From Vreelandella nigrificans (lineage in GTDB: Bacteria; Pseudomonadota; Gammaproteobacteria; Pseudomonadales; Halomonadaceae), in the NCBI RefSeq assembly GCF_002374315.1, contig NZ_NWUX01000014.1, positions 1 to 64,000 on the forward strand: a DNA stretch of 64,000 nucleotides, given 5' to 3'. This document shows, piece by piece, positions 1-8,594 of the stretch (within the stretch, counting starts at the first letter, position 1; each line of letters starts with the position of its first letter). The translations under genes were made by a program, and so were the position numbers. The notes under the pieces are model-generated. The model saw only the letters and a program-made list of their open reading frames with translations. It ran no database searches and had not been told where the DNA came from.

Positions 1-103
1 TGCCTTGATATTTGGTGATTTATCACCCTCATCGGCAAGCGCCCACATGAATTACCTGATCAAATTGTTAAAGAGCTTATCGAAGGTCGTTGCCGTTCGA
101 TGT
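1..103 (-). ncRNA. rRNA operon leader (5' external spacer), partial
   Basis: Read on the minus strand, this is the transcribed leader of an rrn operon. It begins just after the promoter at 110-137 and runs off the left edge, where the 16S gene should follow. It carries a boxA antitermination element at 62-76. No mature 16S sequence is visible inside the window. No 16S gene lies on the promoter side, so the boxA belongs to the leader and not to the 16S-23S spacer. Confidence 0.75.
62..76 (-). promoter_or_regulatory. rrn boxA antitermination element
   Basis: The minus strand reads GCTCTTTAACAATTT, the classical boxA core that recruits NusB/NusE to rRNA transcripts. It lies about 30 nt downstream of the likely transcription start. 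Confidence 0.8.
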
Positions 104-109
104 GGGCGT

Positions 110-137
110 ATCATACCTGTATTTTTTATTTGGTCAA
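110..137 (-). promoter_or_regulatory. rRNA operon promoter
   Basis: On the minus strand there is TTGACC (132-137), a 16-nt spacer and TATGAT (110-115). A GC-rich discriminator starting ACGCCCA follows, as expected for a growth-rate and ppGpp controlled promoter. The stretch just upstream (about 138-160) is A/T rich, like an UP element. A single promoter is visible. Confidence 0.8.
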
Positions 138-441
138 GCGCTTAAATTAAGTTTTTGCAGGATCACGAAAGTCGACTAGCACTTCTCCACCTGAAAACAC
201 CTTGCTCAACAGCCTACTTCAGCACAAGCAGAGACTCAAACAAACAGCCCGCCTTGGCTGGATAGCTTATCAAGAGAGAAGAGAATCCTGAATCTCGGCA
301 GACCTTGATCCAGCGCAAGCCGATCGATTTCCTGATCATTACACTGGACTGAAGCTTAAAAATTCAAGCACCTAGCGTAATTGATATTAAATTGAAAAAC
401 CGCAGGGCTGGACAGTGCTACTCATGCAGGGGGATCAAAAA
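138..441. other. Intergenic region between rrn promoter and peroxidase gene
   Basis: About 300 bases without a gene. The left end probably holds the UP element of the rrn promoter. The right end holds the promoter of the peroxidase gene, but I see no convincing -35/-10 pair for it and no conserved RNA. Confidence 0.5.
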
Positions 442-1431
442 ATGAAAATGGTGAGAAAAATTCTGCCAAGCATTATCGCTAGCGCAGTTTTTACGACTAC
501 GGGCATCGCTGGAGCCGAAGATGGCTTTGAAGACTATCGCAACCGTTTTGAGCCACTGCCCTACCTCCCTCCCATTCCCACCAACAACTCACTTACGGAA
601 GAAAAAGTTGAGCTGGGTAACATGCTATTTTTTGAACCAAGGATCTCATCAAGCGGTGTCATCAGCTGCGCCACCTGCCACAACCCAGCATTAGGCTGGG
701 CAGACCGCATCCCACGTGCAGTAGGCCATGAGGGCCAAGTAGGCGAGCGTAATACGCCAACGGTTCTTAACAGCGGTTTTTTGGGGGCGCAGTTCTGGGA
801 TGGTCGTGAGCCAGACCTTGAAGGGCAAGCTCTTGGCCCCATCGAAGCCGAGGTTGAAATGGCCATGGCTCTTGAGACGGCATTAGATCGTCTGACTGAA
901 TTCGAGCTCTACCAAGAGAAATTTGCTGATGCCTATCCAGATGATGAAGACCCCATCAATGCAGACAACCTAGCTAAAGCCTTAGCCACATTCCAGCGAA
1001 CCTTGAATACTCCCAACTCTCCGTTCGATCGCTATTTACGCGGAGACATAAGTGCCATTAGCGATCAAGCAAAAGAGGGGATGGTAGCTTTTGTAGATAA
1101 CGGCTGTATCGCTTGCCACAGCGGTCCAGCCTTCACAGATAGCCGTTTCCACGCAATCCAGGTGCCAGGTTCCACAGATCTTGGCCGTTATTTGGTAACA
1201 GGAGAAGAATCCGATAAATACCGCTTTAGAACACCAACGCTCAGAAACGTAGCGGTAACCTATCCCTATATGAATAATGGTGCGACTGAAACGTTAGAAG
1301 AAGCAGTAGCTATCATGGGGCAAGAAATGCTTGGTCGTGAATTCGATGAAGCCACTATAGATAACATTACTGCGTTTCTTCATACCCTAACCGGCAAAAT
1401 GCCCGACTTTGAGGTTCCAGCGCTCCCCTAA
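442..1431 (+). CDS. Di-haem cytochrome c peroxidase (MauG/CcpA family)
   Basis: A periplasmic di-haem c-type cytochrome that probably reduces hydrogen peroxide with electrons from small cytochromes. Two haem attachment motifs are visible in the 329-residue product: CATCH at about 76-80 and CIACH at about 222-226. A PYMNNG stretch near 275 carries the likely distal Met ligand of the high-potential haem. The N-terminus is a typical Sec signal peptide ending near Ala-Gly-Ala. An upstream in-frame GTG exists at 415, but ATG 442 is preceded at 8 nt by AGGGGG, so I chose 442. The gene stands alone between the rrn promoter and a terminator shared with the convergent add gene. A MauG-like substrate oxidase is a less likely alternative. 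Confidence 0.85.
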   Translation: MKMVRKILPSIIASAVFTTTGIAGAEDGFEDYRNRFEPLPYLPPIPTNNSLTEEKVELGNMLFFEPRISSSGVISCATCHNPALGWADRIPRAVGHEGQVGERNTPTVLNSGFLGAQFWDGREPDLEGQALGPIEAEVEMAMALETALDRLTEFELYQEKFADAYPDDEDPINADNLAKALATFQRTLNTPNSPFDRYLRGDISAISDQAKEGMVAFVDNGCIACHSGPAFTDSRFHAIQVPGSTDLGRYLVTGEESDKYRFRTPTLRNVAVTYPYMNNGATETLEEAVAIMGQEMLGREFDEATIDNITAFLHTLTGKMPDFEVPALP

Positions 1432-1447
1432 CACCGGTGTAAAGCTG

Positions 1448-1480
1448 ATACCGTCGGCCTAGGCCGACGGTATTTATTAA
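1448..1480. terminator. Bidirectional intrinsic terminator
   Basis: A perfect 26-base palindrome (1448-1473, arms ATACCGTCGGCCT and its complement) is followed by TTTATT. It sits between the convergent peroxidase and add genes and can serve both. Confidence 0.75.
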
Positions 1481-1518
1481 CTGAAACTTTACAGCTTCAA
1501 GGTATCGCCATACACACT

Positions 1519-2517
1519 CTAAACACGGTAAGTTTCTAAACGCAGCAAAAGCTCTGCACGACGCTTTTCATTAGTAAAGGCCTCTTCAATGGCATTACGG
1601 TTTAAAGTGCAGAACAGATCCGCATCCCAACCAAATGCGTCTGCACATGCCATATGATTAGTCAGCAAACCTCCACCGAAATAAGCAGGATCATCAGAAC
1701 TAATAGTTACTTTTAGCCCCTCTGCCAACAACTTAGGTAGGGGATGGTCACGTAGCTGCTCAACTACTTTCAAGCTTACATTTGAGAGAGGGCAAACAGT
1801 CAATACTACCTGCTGCTCACGGAGGCGTTGCACAACATCACTACTCTCTAAACAACGCACACCATGATCAATGCGCTGAACATCTAACACATCAAGAGCT
1901 TCGGCTATATAATCAGCTGGCCCTTCTTCTCCAGCATGAGCAACACGCACCAAACCCAGCTCTTTTGCCCGTGCAAAGAGCGCCTGAAACTTTCTAGGTG
2001 GGTTATTACGCTCTGCGCTGTCTAGCCCAATAGCATCTAAGTACTGCCAATACGGTGCCGCTTGCTCCAGCACCTGAAGAGCCTCGTCCGCAGGGCGGTC
2101 GCGCAAAAAAGCCATGATCATGCCAACAGATAAATCAAGCGATGCTTCAGCTTCTTGCTTAGCGCGAAGCAGGCCTGCCATCACAACGTTTAAAGGAACA
2201 TCGCGCTGAAGATGCGCTTGCGGATCAAAATGCATGTCGATATGCACTACCCCCTCCGCCCGTGCGCGCTTGAAGTAATCCATCGCCAAGTCATAGAAGT
2301 CCTGCTCAGTACGTAGGACATTCATGCCGAGATAATAGAGATTCAGGAATCCTTGCAGGTCATCAAACTGGTAAGCTGCTTTTGCTTCACTGATCGTTGC
2401 ATAAGGAAGCTCAATATTGTTTCGTTTAGCAAGCTGAAACATCAGCTCAGGCTCAAGGGAGCCTTCAATATGTAGATGGAGCTCAACTTTTGGCAATTTA
2501 CGTAAAAAATCATGCAT
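1519..2517 (-). CDS. add: Adenine/adenosine deaminase family protein
   Basis: Cytosolic zinc hydrolase of the amidohydrolase superfamily, 332 residues, which deaminates adenine or adenosine for purine salvage. Metal and catalytic motifs are present: HLH at 14-16, HAGEE at 194-198 (H194), DHG with H218, and SSDDP with D275-D276. The CPLSN and SDDPAYF variants resemble the bacterial subgroup known to be adenine deaminases (EC 3.5.4.2) more than classic adenosine deaminase, which has CPTSN and TDDP; this is inference. It has a good ribosome site (AAAGGAG). It starts 18 bp after cydC on the same strand, so it is probably the last gene of the cyd operon, an unexpected partner for an oxidase. Confidence 0.88.
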   Translation of the reverse strand: MHDFLRKLPKVELHLHIEGSLEPELMFQLAKRNNIELPYATISEAKAAYQFDDLQGFLNLYYLGMNVLRTEQDFYDLAMDYFKRARAEGVVHIDMHFDPQAHLQRDVPLNVVMAGLLRAKQEAEASLDLSVGMIMAFLRDRPADEALQVLEQAAPYWQYLDAIGLDSAERNNPPRKFQALFARAKELGLVRVAHAGEEGPADYIAEALDVLDVQRIDHGVRCLESSDVVQRLREQQVVLTVCPLSNVSLKVVEQLRDHPLPKLLAEGLKVTISSDDPAYFGGGLLTNHMACADAFGWDADLFCTLNRNAIEEAFTNEKRRAELLLRLETYRV

Positions 2518-2535
2518 AGCGGGCTCCTTTATAGC

Positions 2536-4260
2536 TCACTGCGGTAGCGGATTATGCATTCCAGTATCAGTAATTAGCCGACCTTCATCAAGCTGCCAAT
2601 AAAACTCAACGCCAGGTAAAAGCGAGACATCATCTACTTGATGAACAAAGTAAATCACTGTTTTATTACCAAGCCACTGATCTAATGAATGGGCAATATG
2701 CTTTGCTGTTTGCGCATCAACACCTGCAAACGGCTCATCCAACAACACCATATTTGGACTGCGCAAAAATAAGCGCGCCAAAGCAACCCGCCTTGCTTGT
2801 CCACCGGAAAGCTGTTGCCCCTTCTCACCTACCGGGGTATCCAGCTGTTGCGGTTGCCGCTGCGCCCAATCGCTAAGCGCAACCTGAGCTAGCGCACGCC
2901 ATAGCTGCTCATCGTTCGCATCAGGGTTAGCAATACGTAAATTTTCTGCTAGAGAACCATCGAACAAATCCACCTGTTGCGACAGCATGGCAAAGTTCGC
3001 TGCACGGCTATCGGCTAATACCTCACACGGGGCACAATCGGATACGCTAACTTCACCGCTAGTAGGGGAAATACGCCCCATCAGTAGTTGCGCCAGCGTC
3101 GATTTACCCGCTCCAGAAGCTCCAGTAATAACTGCTCGTTTCGTGGAAGGAAGAGTCAAAGAAACCGTATTGACGGCAGGCTCGAGCATATCCGGATAGC
3201 GAAATGAAACATTGCTAAGGCTAACCAAGGGCCCACTACAAGAGGTAGGTAAGGTAATTTTCCCAAGGTTTGCGGGGCTCGTTGACAGGGCATTGAGCCG
3301 TTTGACAGCAGCGTGGCTAGCCCCTAATTTTACAAAGGCTGCCGGAAGCACACTAAAGGCTTCATTTACACCTAATAAAATTAACACTGCCATCACTAAG
3401 ATTGGCCCACTCACATGCCCCTCTAGCATAGCGACACTGCCCACCCACAGTACGCTTATCACTAGTATGCCTGTTACCAAAGAAACCGCAGCATTACCAA
3501 GCGCAGTTTTAAACACTAAGCGTCGCTGATTCGCCGCGGCATGCACTTCCTGGCAGGAAATTTTCTGCTGATGCCATGCACTAGTCCGATAACTCATTAG
3601 CTCTGCGGAGGCCTGCACTTGGTCGAGTACTAAGTGGCGCAATTCCCTTTGATCGCTAGTCTGCTGATAGCTATTAGCGAACCCGAGCCAAGCAGAGCCT
3701 AACGTGATCATTAGCCACAGCGCCCCAAGCGTAACCACAACAATGATGGCCACCCCAGGCATCCAAATAGCTATAAAAGCTGGCACAGCCAGAACACATA
3801 ACAGAGCGACTACCGGTGGCATTAGTAGACGCAGGTAGAGATTATCCAGTGTATCAATATCTGCTGTGAGTCGACTCAACCAGTCACCAGCCCGGCTACG
3901 ACGCAAACTAGTATCATCTAGATGCGTTAAGTAGCCAAAAACACGAAAGCGCAAATCCGCCAACAGCGTTAATACCGTATTGTGGTTATATAGGCGCTCA
4001 ACATAGCGCACAACCGTTCGCAACAATGCAAAAAAACGAATACCGCCACCTGGCACGTAAATATCCAGTGAAGACGGCAAGCCTGCGGCTAACGCGATAC
4101 CAGCAAGCGCGCAGGCAGCAATAAACCAGCCCGACAAACCCAATAGCGACAATCCCGCTATGAGCGTTACCCATATGAGGATCGCACCTAATAAAAAACG
4201 CTGCCGACGGCGTAGTAAAAGTCTGAGCCAGGGTTTGAAATCTTGGTAGGCTTGCTTCAT
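2536..4260 (-). CDS. cydC: ABC exporter subunit CydC (cytochrome bd assembly)
   Basis: Half of the heterodimeric inner-membrane exporter CydDC, which exports glutathione and cysteine to the periplasm and is needed to assemble cytochrome bd. The 574-residue protein has an N-terminal six-helix transmembrane domain (about 20-315) and a C-terminal ATPase domain. The ATPase has Walker A GASGAGKST, signature LSGGQARRVALAR and Walker B MVLLDEP. Length matches E. coli CydC (573). Its ATG overlaps the cydD stop by four bases (ATGA), showing translational coupling. Confidence 0.95.
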   Translation of the reverse strand: MKQAYQDFKPWLRLLLRRRQRFLLGAILIWVTLIAGLSLLGLSGWFIAACALAGIALAAGLPSSLDIYVPGGGIRFFALLRTVVRYVERLYNHNTVLTLLADLRFRVFGYLTHLDDTSLRRSRAGDWLSRLTADIDTLDNLYLRLLMPPVVALLCVLAVPAFIAIWMPGVAIIVVVTLGALWLMITLGSAWLGFANSYQQTSDQRELRHLVLDQVQASAELMSYRTSAWHQQKISCQEVHAAANQRRLVFKTALGNAAVSLVTGILVISVLWVGSVAMLEGHVSGPILVMAVLILLGVNEAFSVLPAAFVKLGASHAAVKRLNALSTSPANLGKITLPTSCSGPLVSLSNVSFRYPDMLEPAVNTVSLTLPSTKRAVITGASGAGKSTLAQLLMGRISPTSGEVSVSDCAPCEVLADSRAANFAMLSQQVDLFDGSLAENLRIANPDANDEQLWRALAQVALSDWAQRQPQQLDTPVGEKGQQLSGGQARRVALARLFLRSPNMVLLDEPFAGVDAQTAKHIAHSLDQWLGNKTVIYFVHQVDDVSLLPGVEFYWQLDEGRLITDTGMHNPLPQ

Positions 4261-5933
4261 GGGGCCACCTCTGTGAGTGTGCCCATTTCACACATAAAGT
4301 GCCTATTGGCAACAGCAACGATGGCTGGGTGATGCGTCGCAACTACGAGCGTACGCCCCTCTCTGGCCCACGACAATAACGCTTGAATAACAACCTGTTC
4401 GGTTGAAGCATCCAAACTCGCTGTTGGCTCATCTAACAATATTAACGACGCTGAACTCAGATAAATGCGTGCAAGGGCAAGTCGCTGGGCCTGACCTCCT
4501 GATAGCCCAACACCCCGCTCACCAATGGTACTTTCAAGCCCAGCAGGCAATGCTGCTAATAGCTGCCCCAACCCAGCCTGCTGCAGCGCTTGAACCATTG
4601 CTTCAGCATCTGCGGCTGGGCTAGCTAACCGCAGGTTATCTGCCAAACTTCCCTGAATAATGCAGGGGTTTTGGTCAAGCCACGCCACTTTTGACGCTTT
4701 TCGACGATAGGTACCACTAAGGGGAGCCATAAATCCTGCCAACACTGCCAAGAACGATGACTTACCACTGCCCGACTCCCCCGTAACAGCAACAACATCA
4801 CCCTCAAAAATCGAAACATTTACCGCTTGGAGCGCCAGCTCTCGGCCTGAATAACCTATGCTTGCGCTTGCAAGCTCACACACTGCGCCTGGCCCCTGTG
4901 GCTTTGCCAAGTATTCAGGCACCAAGCTCGGTTCGTTATAAATCACAACCAAGCTTTCAGCAGCGCCTAGTGCTGCCGCACGGTCGTGGTAGTGCTGGGA
5001 AAGCGTACGTAAAGGCTGGAAAAACTCAGGTGCCAACAAGAGGACAGCCAGACCACTAAATAGCGTAAGCGACGGTGATGGGCCGTAATCGATATAGCCC
5101 AGCAGGCCAAAACCTACATACATGGCAACAACGGCGATCGCCACTGACGCAAAAAACTCAAGCACTGCGGAAGATAAAAATGCCAACCGTAAGGTACGCA
5201 TACTTAAGCGGCGATACTCATCAGTGGCATACCACACCATTCGCTGCGCAGATTGGGTATGGCCAAAAAGCTGCAGCGTTGTCATGCCGCGTACGCGATC
5301 AATGAAGTGTGCGGATAAGCGAGAGACTGCTTTGAACTGGTCTTGATTCAAACGCTCTGCCCCCATGCCCACTAAAGCCATAAAGAGAGGGATAAGCGGT
5401 GCTGAAAGAAACAAAAAAATGGCGACTAAGTAGTCCAGCCATCCCACTACACAGACAATAGCTAGCGGCAAGGCCACCACAATGCGCAGCTGAGGGTAGA
5501 AACGAGCAAAGTAGCCATCCAGCGTATCGACATGCTCAACCACTTGGGTAGCCAGCGCGCCACTTTGTTGCTGAGTTAACCAGACAGGACCAAGCTCAGC
5601 GATTTTAGATAAGAGTTCGGCCCTCGCGAACAAACGAATTCGTAGGCTGGCCTCAGCACTCAACACCTCCTGCGCTGATTGAAAAACTGCGCGAAGCCCT
5701 ACTGCAGCAGCAAGTGCCAAAAATAGCGGCACAAACTCTGCCGGAGAACGGTCATGAACAACTAACTGCTCGATCAGCCAAGCCAGCCCCACCACTAGTA
5801 CAACCGTTTGAACTCCCGCCAAAACGCCACACACTGCCGCGCCGGTTAATCTTTTTTGCTCGCGCTTTGCAAGCGAAGAAAGCCAACGGCGCGGCGTTAT
5901 GGGCATCATCTTATCTTGATGACTAGCAGGCAT
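4257..5933 (-). CDS. cydD: ABC exporter subunit CydD (cytochrome bd assembly)
   Basis: Partner of CydC in the glutathione/cysteine exporter of the inner membrane. It has an N-terminal membrane domain with six predicted helices and a C-terminal ATPase carrying GESGSGKSS, LSGGQAQRLALAR and LILLDEPTA. The open frame extends upstream into cydB, but homologues begin near here. The ATG at 5933 lies 4 bp after the cydB stop and gives 558 residues, near the 588 of E. coli. The ribosome site before it is weak (GAGCG), so ATG 5909 or 5906 remain possible. Translation probably depends on coupling with cydB. Confidence 0.92.
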   Translation of the reverse strand: MPASHQDKMMPITPRRWLSSLAKREQKRLTGAAVCGVLAGVQTVVLVVGLAWLIEQLVVHDRSPAEFVPLFLALAAAVGLRAVFQSAQEVLSAEASLRIRLFARAELLSKIAELGPVWLTQQQSGALATQVVEHVDTLDGYFARFYPQLRIVVALPLAIVCVVGWLDYLVAIFLFLSAPLIPLFMALVGMGAERLNQDQFKAVSRLSAHFIDRVRGMTTLQLFGHTQSAQRMVWYATDEYRRLSMRTLRLAFLSSAVLEFFASVAIAVVAMYVGFGLLGYIDYGPSPSLTLFSGLAVLLLAPEFFQPLRTLSQHYHDRAAALGAAESLVVIYNEPSLVPEYLAKPQGPGAVCELASASIGYSGRELALQAVNVSIFEGDVVAVTGESGSGKSSFLAVLAGFMAPLSGTYRRKASKVAWLDQNPCIIQGSLADNLRLASPAADAEAMVQALQQAGLGQLLAALPAGLESTIGERGVGLSGGQAQRLALARIYLSSASLILLDEPTASLDASTEQVVIQALLSWAREGRTLVVATHHPAIVAVANRHFMCEMGTLTEVAP

Positions 5934-5937
5934 ACGC

Positions 5938-6939
5938 TCAGTGATACCCGTCCCCAACCCGTACCTTGCCGCGGAACACCCAGTATGTCCAAGCGGTGTA
6001 AGTGAGAATGATAGGAATGACAAATAACACGCCAATCAACAAGAAAAGCTGCGACTCCGGCGCAGATGCGGCGTCCCAAAGTGTGTAGTTAGGGGGCACA
6101 ATCACAGGCCACTTACTAACAATCAAACCCAGGTAGGTGAAGACATAGATGCCGATGGTAGCCAGGAACGGCACACCCTCGCGCCGCGTTTTCACTGAAC
6201 GATAGACAATAAAAGCACAGGCAAGCGCCAAGAATGGGAAGATCCATATAAGCTGAATATTACCAAACCAACGCTCCCACACCAGCGGGTTCACAAACGG
6301 CGTCCATATACTAATAATCCCAAAAACGAGCAGCACAAGGGCCAATAACATGGGAGTAATCTTATAAGCCCAGTCTTGAATATGTCCCTCTGACTTCAGA
6401 ATTAACCAAGTCGCCCCGAGCAAAGCATAACCCGCCATCAGACCAAGACCAGTCAATATAGAAAATGGTGTCAGCCAGTCGAATGGGCCGCCCACATAGG
6501 CGAAATTTTCAACGGGGAAGCCCTGAATATAGGCACCTACTACCGCCCCCTGGGCAAAGGCAGCAATCGCAGATCCCCAGCAAAACGCTCGGTTCCACCA
6601 GCGACGGTTACGACGCGACTTAAAACGAAACTCAAAGGCAACACCGCGGAAAATCAACCCCGCCAACATGAGAAAAACGCCAATATAAAGTGCTGGCAGA
6701 AATACCGAGTAGACCAGCGGAAAGGCGCCCAACAATCCTGCTCCCCCCAGTACTAGCCAAGTCTCATTACCATCCCAGACAGGCGCCACAGAGTTCATCA
6801 TGACGTCACGAGCATCTTCATCAGGAGCAAATGGATACAGTATCCCAAGCCCCAGATCAAACCCATCCATCAGTACGTACATCATAATGCCAAAGCCGAT
6901 GATGAACGCCCATATTAGCGTTAAATCAAACATTTCCAT
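5938..6939 (-). CDS. cydB: Cytochrome bd-type quinol oxidase subunit II
   Basis: Subunit II of the two-subunit quinol:oxygen oxidoreductase of the inner membrane. The 333-residue protein is all hydrophobic helices and starts with the family hallmark of a membrane helix followed by LMDGFDLGLG. NETWLVLGG near residue 58 is also typical. The length fits the CioB (cyanide-insensitive oxidase) subgroup, around 335 residues, rather than E. coli CydB at 379. It starts 2 bp after cydA, so the pair is co-translated. Confidence 0.93.
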   Translation of the reverse strand: MEMFDLTLIWAFIIGFGIMMYVLMDGFDLGLGILYPFAPDEDARDVMMNSVAPVWDGNETWLVLGGAGLLGAFPLVYSVFLPALYIGVFLMLAGLIFRGVAFEFRFKSRRNRRWWNRAFCWGSAIAAFAQGAVVGAYIQGFPVENFAYVGGPFDWLTPFSILTGLGLMAGYALLGATWLILKSEGHIQDWAYKITPMLLALVLLVFGIISIWTPFVNPLVWERWFGNIQLIWIFPFLALACAFIVYRSVKTRREGVPFLATIGIYVFTYLGLIVSKWPVIVPPNYTLWDAASAPESQLFLLIGVLFVIPIILTYTAWTYWVFRGKVRVGDGYH

Positions 6940-6941
6940 GT

Positions 6942-8357
6942 TTAGCTCCTGACTGGATCAACGTCATCATCGAAAGGGGTATGCGCTGCAGAAAGCGGGC
7001 GCATGGGACGATGGAAGTTATCACCCACTGTTTCACGCTCTTCTTCGGGCAACATGCCATTGCGTACGACACGCGTGAGGTAGTAAACGCCTGCATAAAA
7101 CACTACCCCGTAAACTAATATGTAACCAATTAAGGTAAATAACGCCATGGGGCCGGTTAGTGAGGGTGTTAAGCCCTCAGCATGAGTCATCATGCCATAT
7201 ACCAACCAGGGCGCCCGACCAGTTTCAGTGACGATCCAACCTGCCAAGACCGCGACAAACGGCATGGCAATCATACCTACCAGAGATTTTAGAAATAATG
7301 GCTGCGTATAGATGCGCCCTTTGCGGCGTAAAATCAGGCCTGTCAACGAAACTGCAATCATTAATAAGCCAATTCCAACCATTACCCTAAAGGCCCAAAA
7401 AACAATCAATACGGGTGGCTGCTCTTCCGGCGGAGCTTCACTAATTCCTGGTATCTCACCATCGACCGAGTGGGTCAAAATAATGCTCGCTAAGTTAGGG
7501 ATGCCGAACGCAAAGTGATTGGTTTGCGCTTCTTGATCGGGTATCGCAAATAACAGCAGCGGCACATTGGTTGATGTTTCCCAGTGCCCTTCCATTGCGG
7601 CAACCTTTGTAGGCTGATGCTCCAATGTATTCAGACCATGAAAGTCACCGATAACAGCTTGAGTCGGCGCCAAGAACAACAGTAACCAAAGGCACATTGA
7701 TAGTGCACGTCGATTCGCTTCAGGGTCACGATTACGGAGCAAGAACCATGCACTCACTCCCGCCACAACAAAGCCACCCGTCAGAAAGGAAGCTACAGCC
7801 ATGTGCAGGAAGCGATAAGGGAAAGAGGGGTTAAAAATCGCTTCAGTCCACGAAATAATATGGAAGCGATTATCAATTAACTCGACCCCTGCTGGCGTGT
7901 GCATCCAGCTGTTCGCCGAAAGGATCCAGAATGATGAGATAAATGTACCGATGGCCACCATAATGGCGGCAAACAGATGCACTCCCTGGGGTACTTTTCC
8001 ACGACCAAATAGAAGCACACCAAGAAAAGCGGCCTCTAAAAAGAAAGCGGTGACCACCTCATAACTCAGGACAGGTCCAAGAAAATTTGATGCCGCTTGG
8101 GAGAAATTACTCCAGTTAGTACCAAATTGGAAAGACATCACGATGCCTGACACCACGCCCATACCAAAGACAACGGCAAACACCTTTGTCCAGAATAGAG
8201 CAAGACGATCCCAGGCAGGGTTCTCGGTCTTGTAAAACAGGCCATGAAGTAGCGCTATATAGGACGCTAAGCCGATCGTAAAGACAGGGAAAATCGCATG
8301 AAACGATACAACGAATGCAAACTGCAATCGCGATAACAACAGGGGATCAAGTTCCAT
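6942..8357 (-). CDS. cydA: Cytochrome bd-type quinol oxidase subunit I (short Q-loop, CIO type)
   Basis: Haem-bearing subunit I of the bd oxidase, 471 residues. Likely haem ligands are H20 (SFHAIF) and H185 (FLHMA), with the proton-path acids E100 and E108. The C-terminal part has ETGRAPW, matching the GRQPW motif. The quinol-binding Q-loop after GHWET is short, placing it in the cyanide-insensitive (CioA) branch. It is the first gene of cydA-cydB-cydD-cydC-add and has a strong ribosome site, TAGGAGAG. The 237-bp upstream region holds an inverted repeat at 8478-8505 that may be a regulator site. Confidence 0.95.
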   Translation of the reverse strand: MELDPLLLSRLQFAFVVSFHAIFPVFTIGLASYIALLHGLFYKTENPAWDRLALFWTKVFAVVFGMGVVSGIVMSFQFGTNWSNFSQAASNFLGPVLSYEVVTAFFLEAAFLGVLLFGRGKVPQGVHLFAAIMVAIGTFISSFWILSANSWMHTPAGVELIDNRFHIISWTEAIFNPSFPYRFLHMAVASFLTGGFVVAGVSAWFLLRNRDPEANRRALSMCLWLLLFLAPTQAVIGDFHGLNTLEHQPTKVAAMEGHWETSTNVPLLLFAIPDQEAQTNHFAFGIPNLASIILTHSVDGEIPGISEAPPEEQPPVLIVFWAFRVMVGIGLLMIAVSLTGLILRRKGRIYTQPLFLKSLVGMIAMPFVAVLAGWIVTETGRAPWLVYGMMTHAEGLTPSLTGPMALFTLIGYILVYGVVFYAGVYYLTRVVRNGMLPEEERETVGDNFHRPMRPLSAAHTPFDDDVDPVRS

Positions 8358-8448
8358 CTTACTCTCCTAAGACATGGATCGGTTTCCCACCTATGGGTTA
8401 ACACAAGCTTAGTTGAGCCTTTGTGGCGCGACATTTTAGTTATAAGCA

Positions 8449-8480
8449 CTAAGCCTATTTTTTTCTAAGCCTATTTTTTG
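8449..8480. repeat. Short tandem duplication upstream of cydA
   Basis: Two adjacent 16-base copies of CTAAGCCTATTTTTT plus one base (T or G) lie in the region between the antiporter and cydA. It looks like a replication-slippage duplication. Confidence 0.6.
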
Positions 8481-8505
8481 ATTGCTTATGGGCCGTTGCA
8501 ATCAA
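8478..8505. promoter_or_regulatory. Inverted repeat upstream of cydA (possible operator)
   Basis: Perfect 8-base arms TTGATTGC and GCAATCAA are separated by 12 bases, about 120-150 bp before the cydA start codon. The outer TTGAT/ATCAA halves resemble an FNR/ANR site, but the spacing is far too wide for one FNR dimer. The binding factor is unknown. Confidence 0.35.
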
Positions 8506-8566
8506 CTTAAATTGGACATTCATCATATAACATCAGCTGACCGTCCAAGATGTGTCGCATTGACGC

Positions 8567-8594
8567 ATATCTTCAGTGAAATATCTTCAGTGAA
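8567..8594. repeat. 14-bp tandem duplication at the antiporter stop codon
   Basis: ATATCTTCAGTGAA occurs twice head to tail, ending exactly where the antiporter stop codon begins. It probably arose by slippage and has no evident function. Confidence 0.6.

Noticed and set aside
561..866. Minus-strand frame inside the peroxidase gene and similar shadow frames elsewhere
   Set aside because: They lie within clearly coding genes, lack ribosome sites and give low-complexity products.
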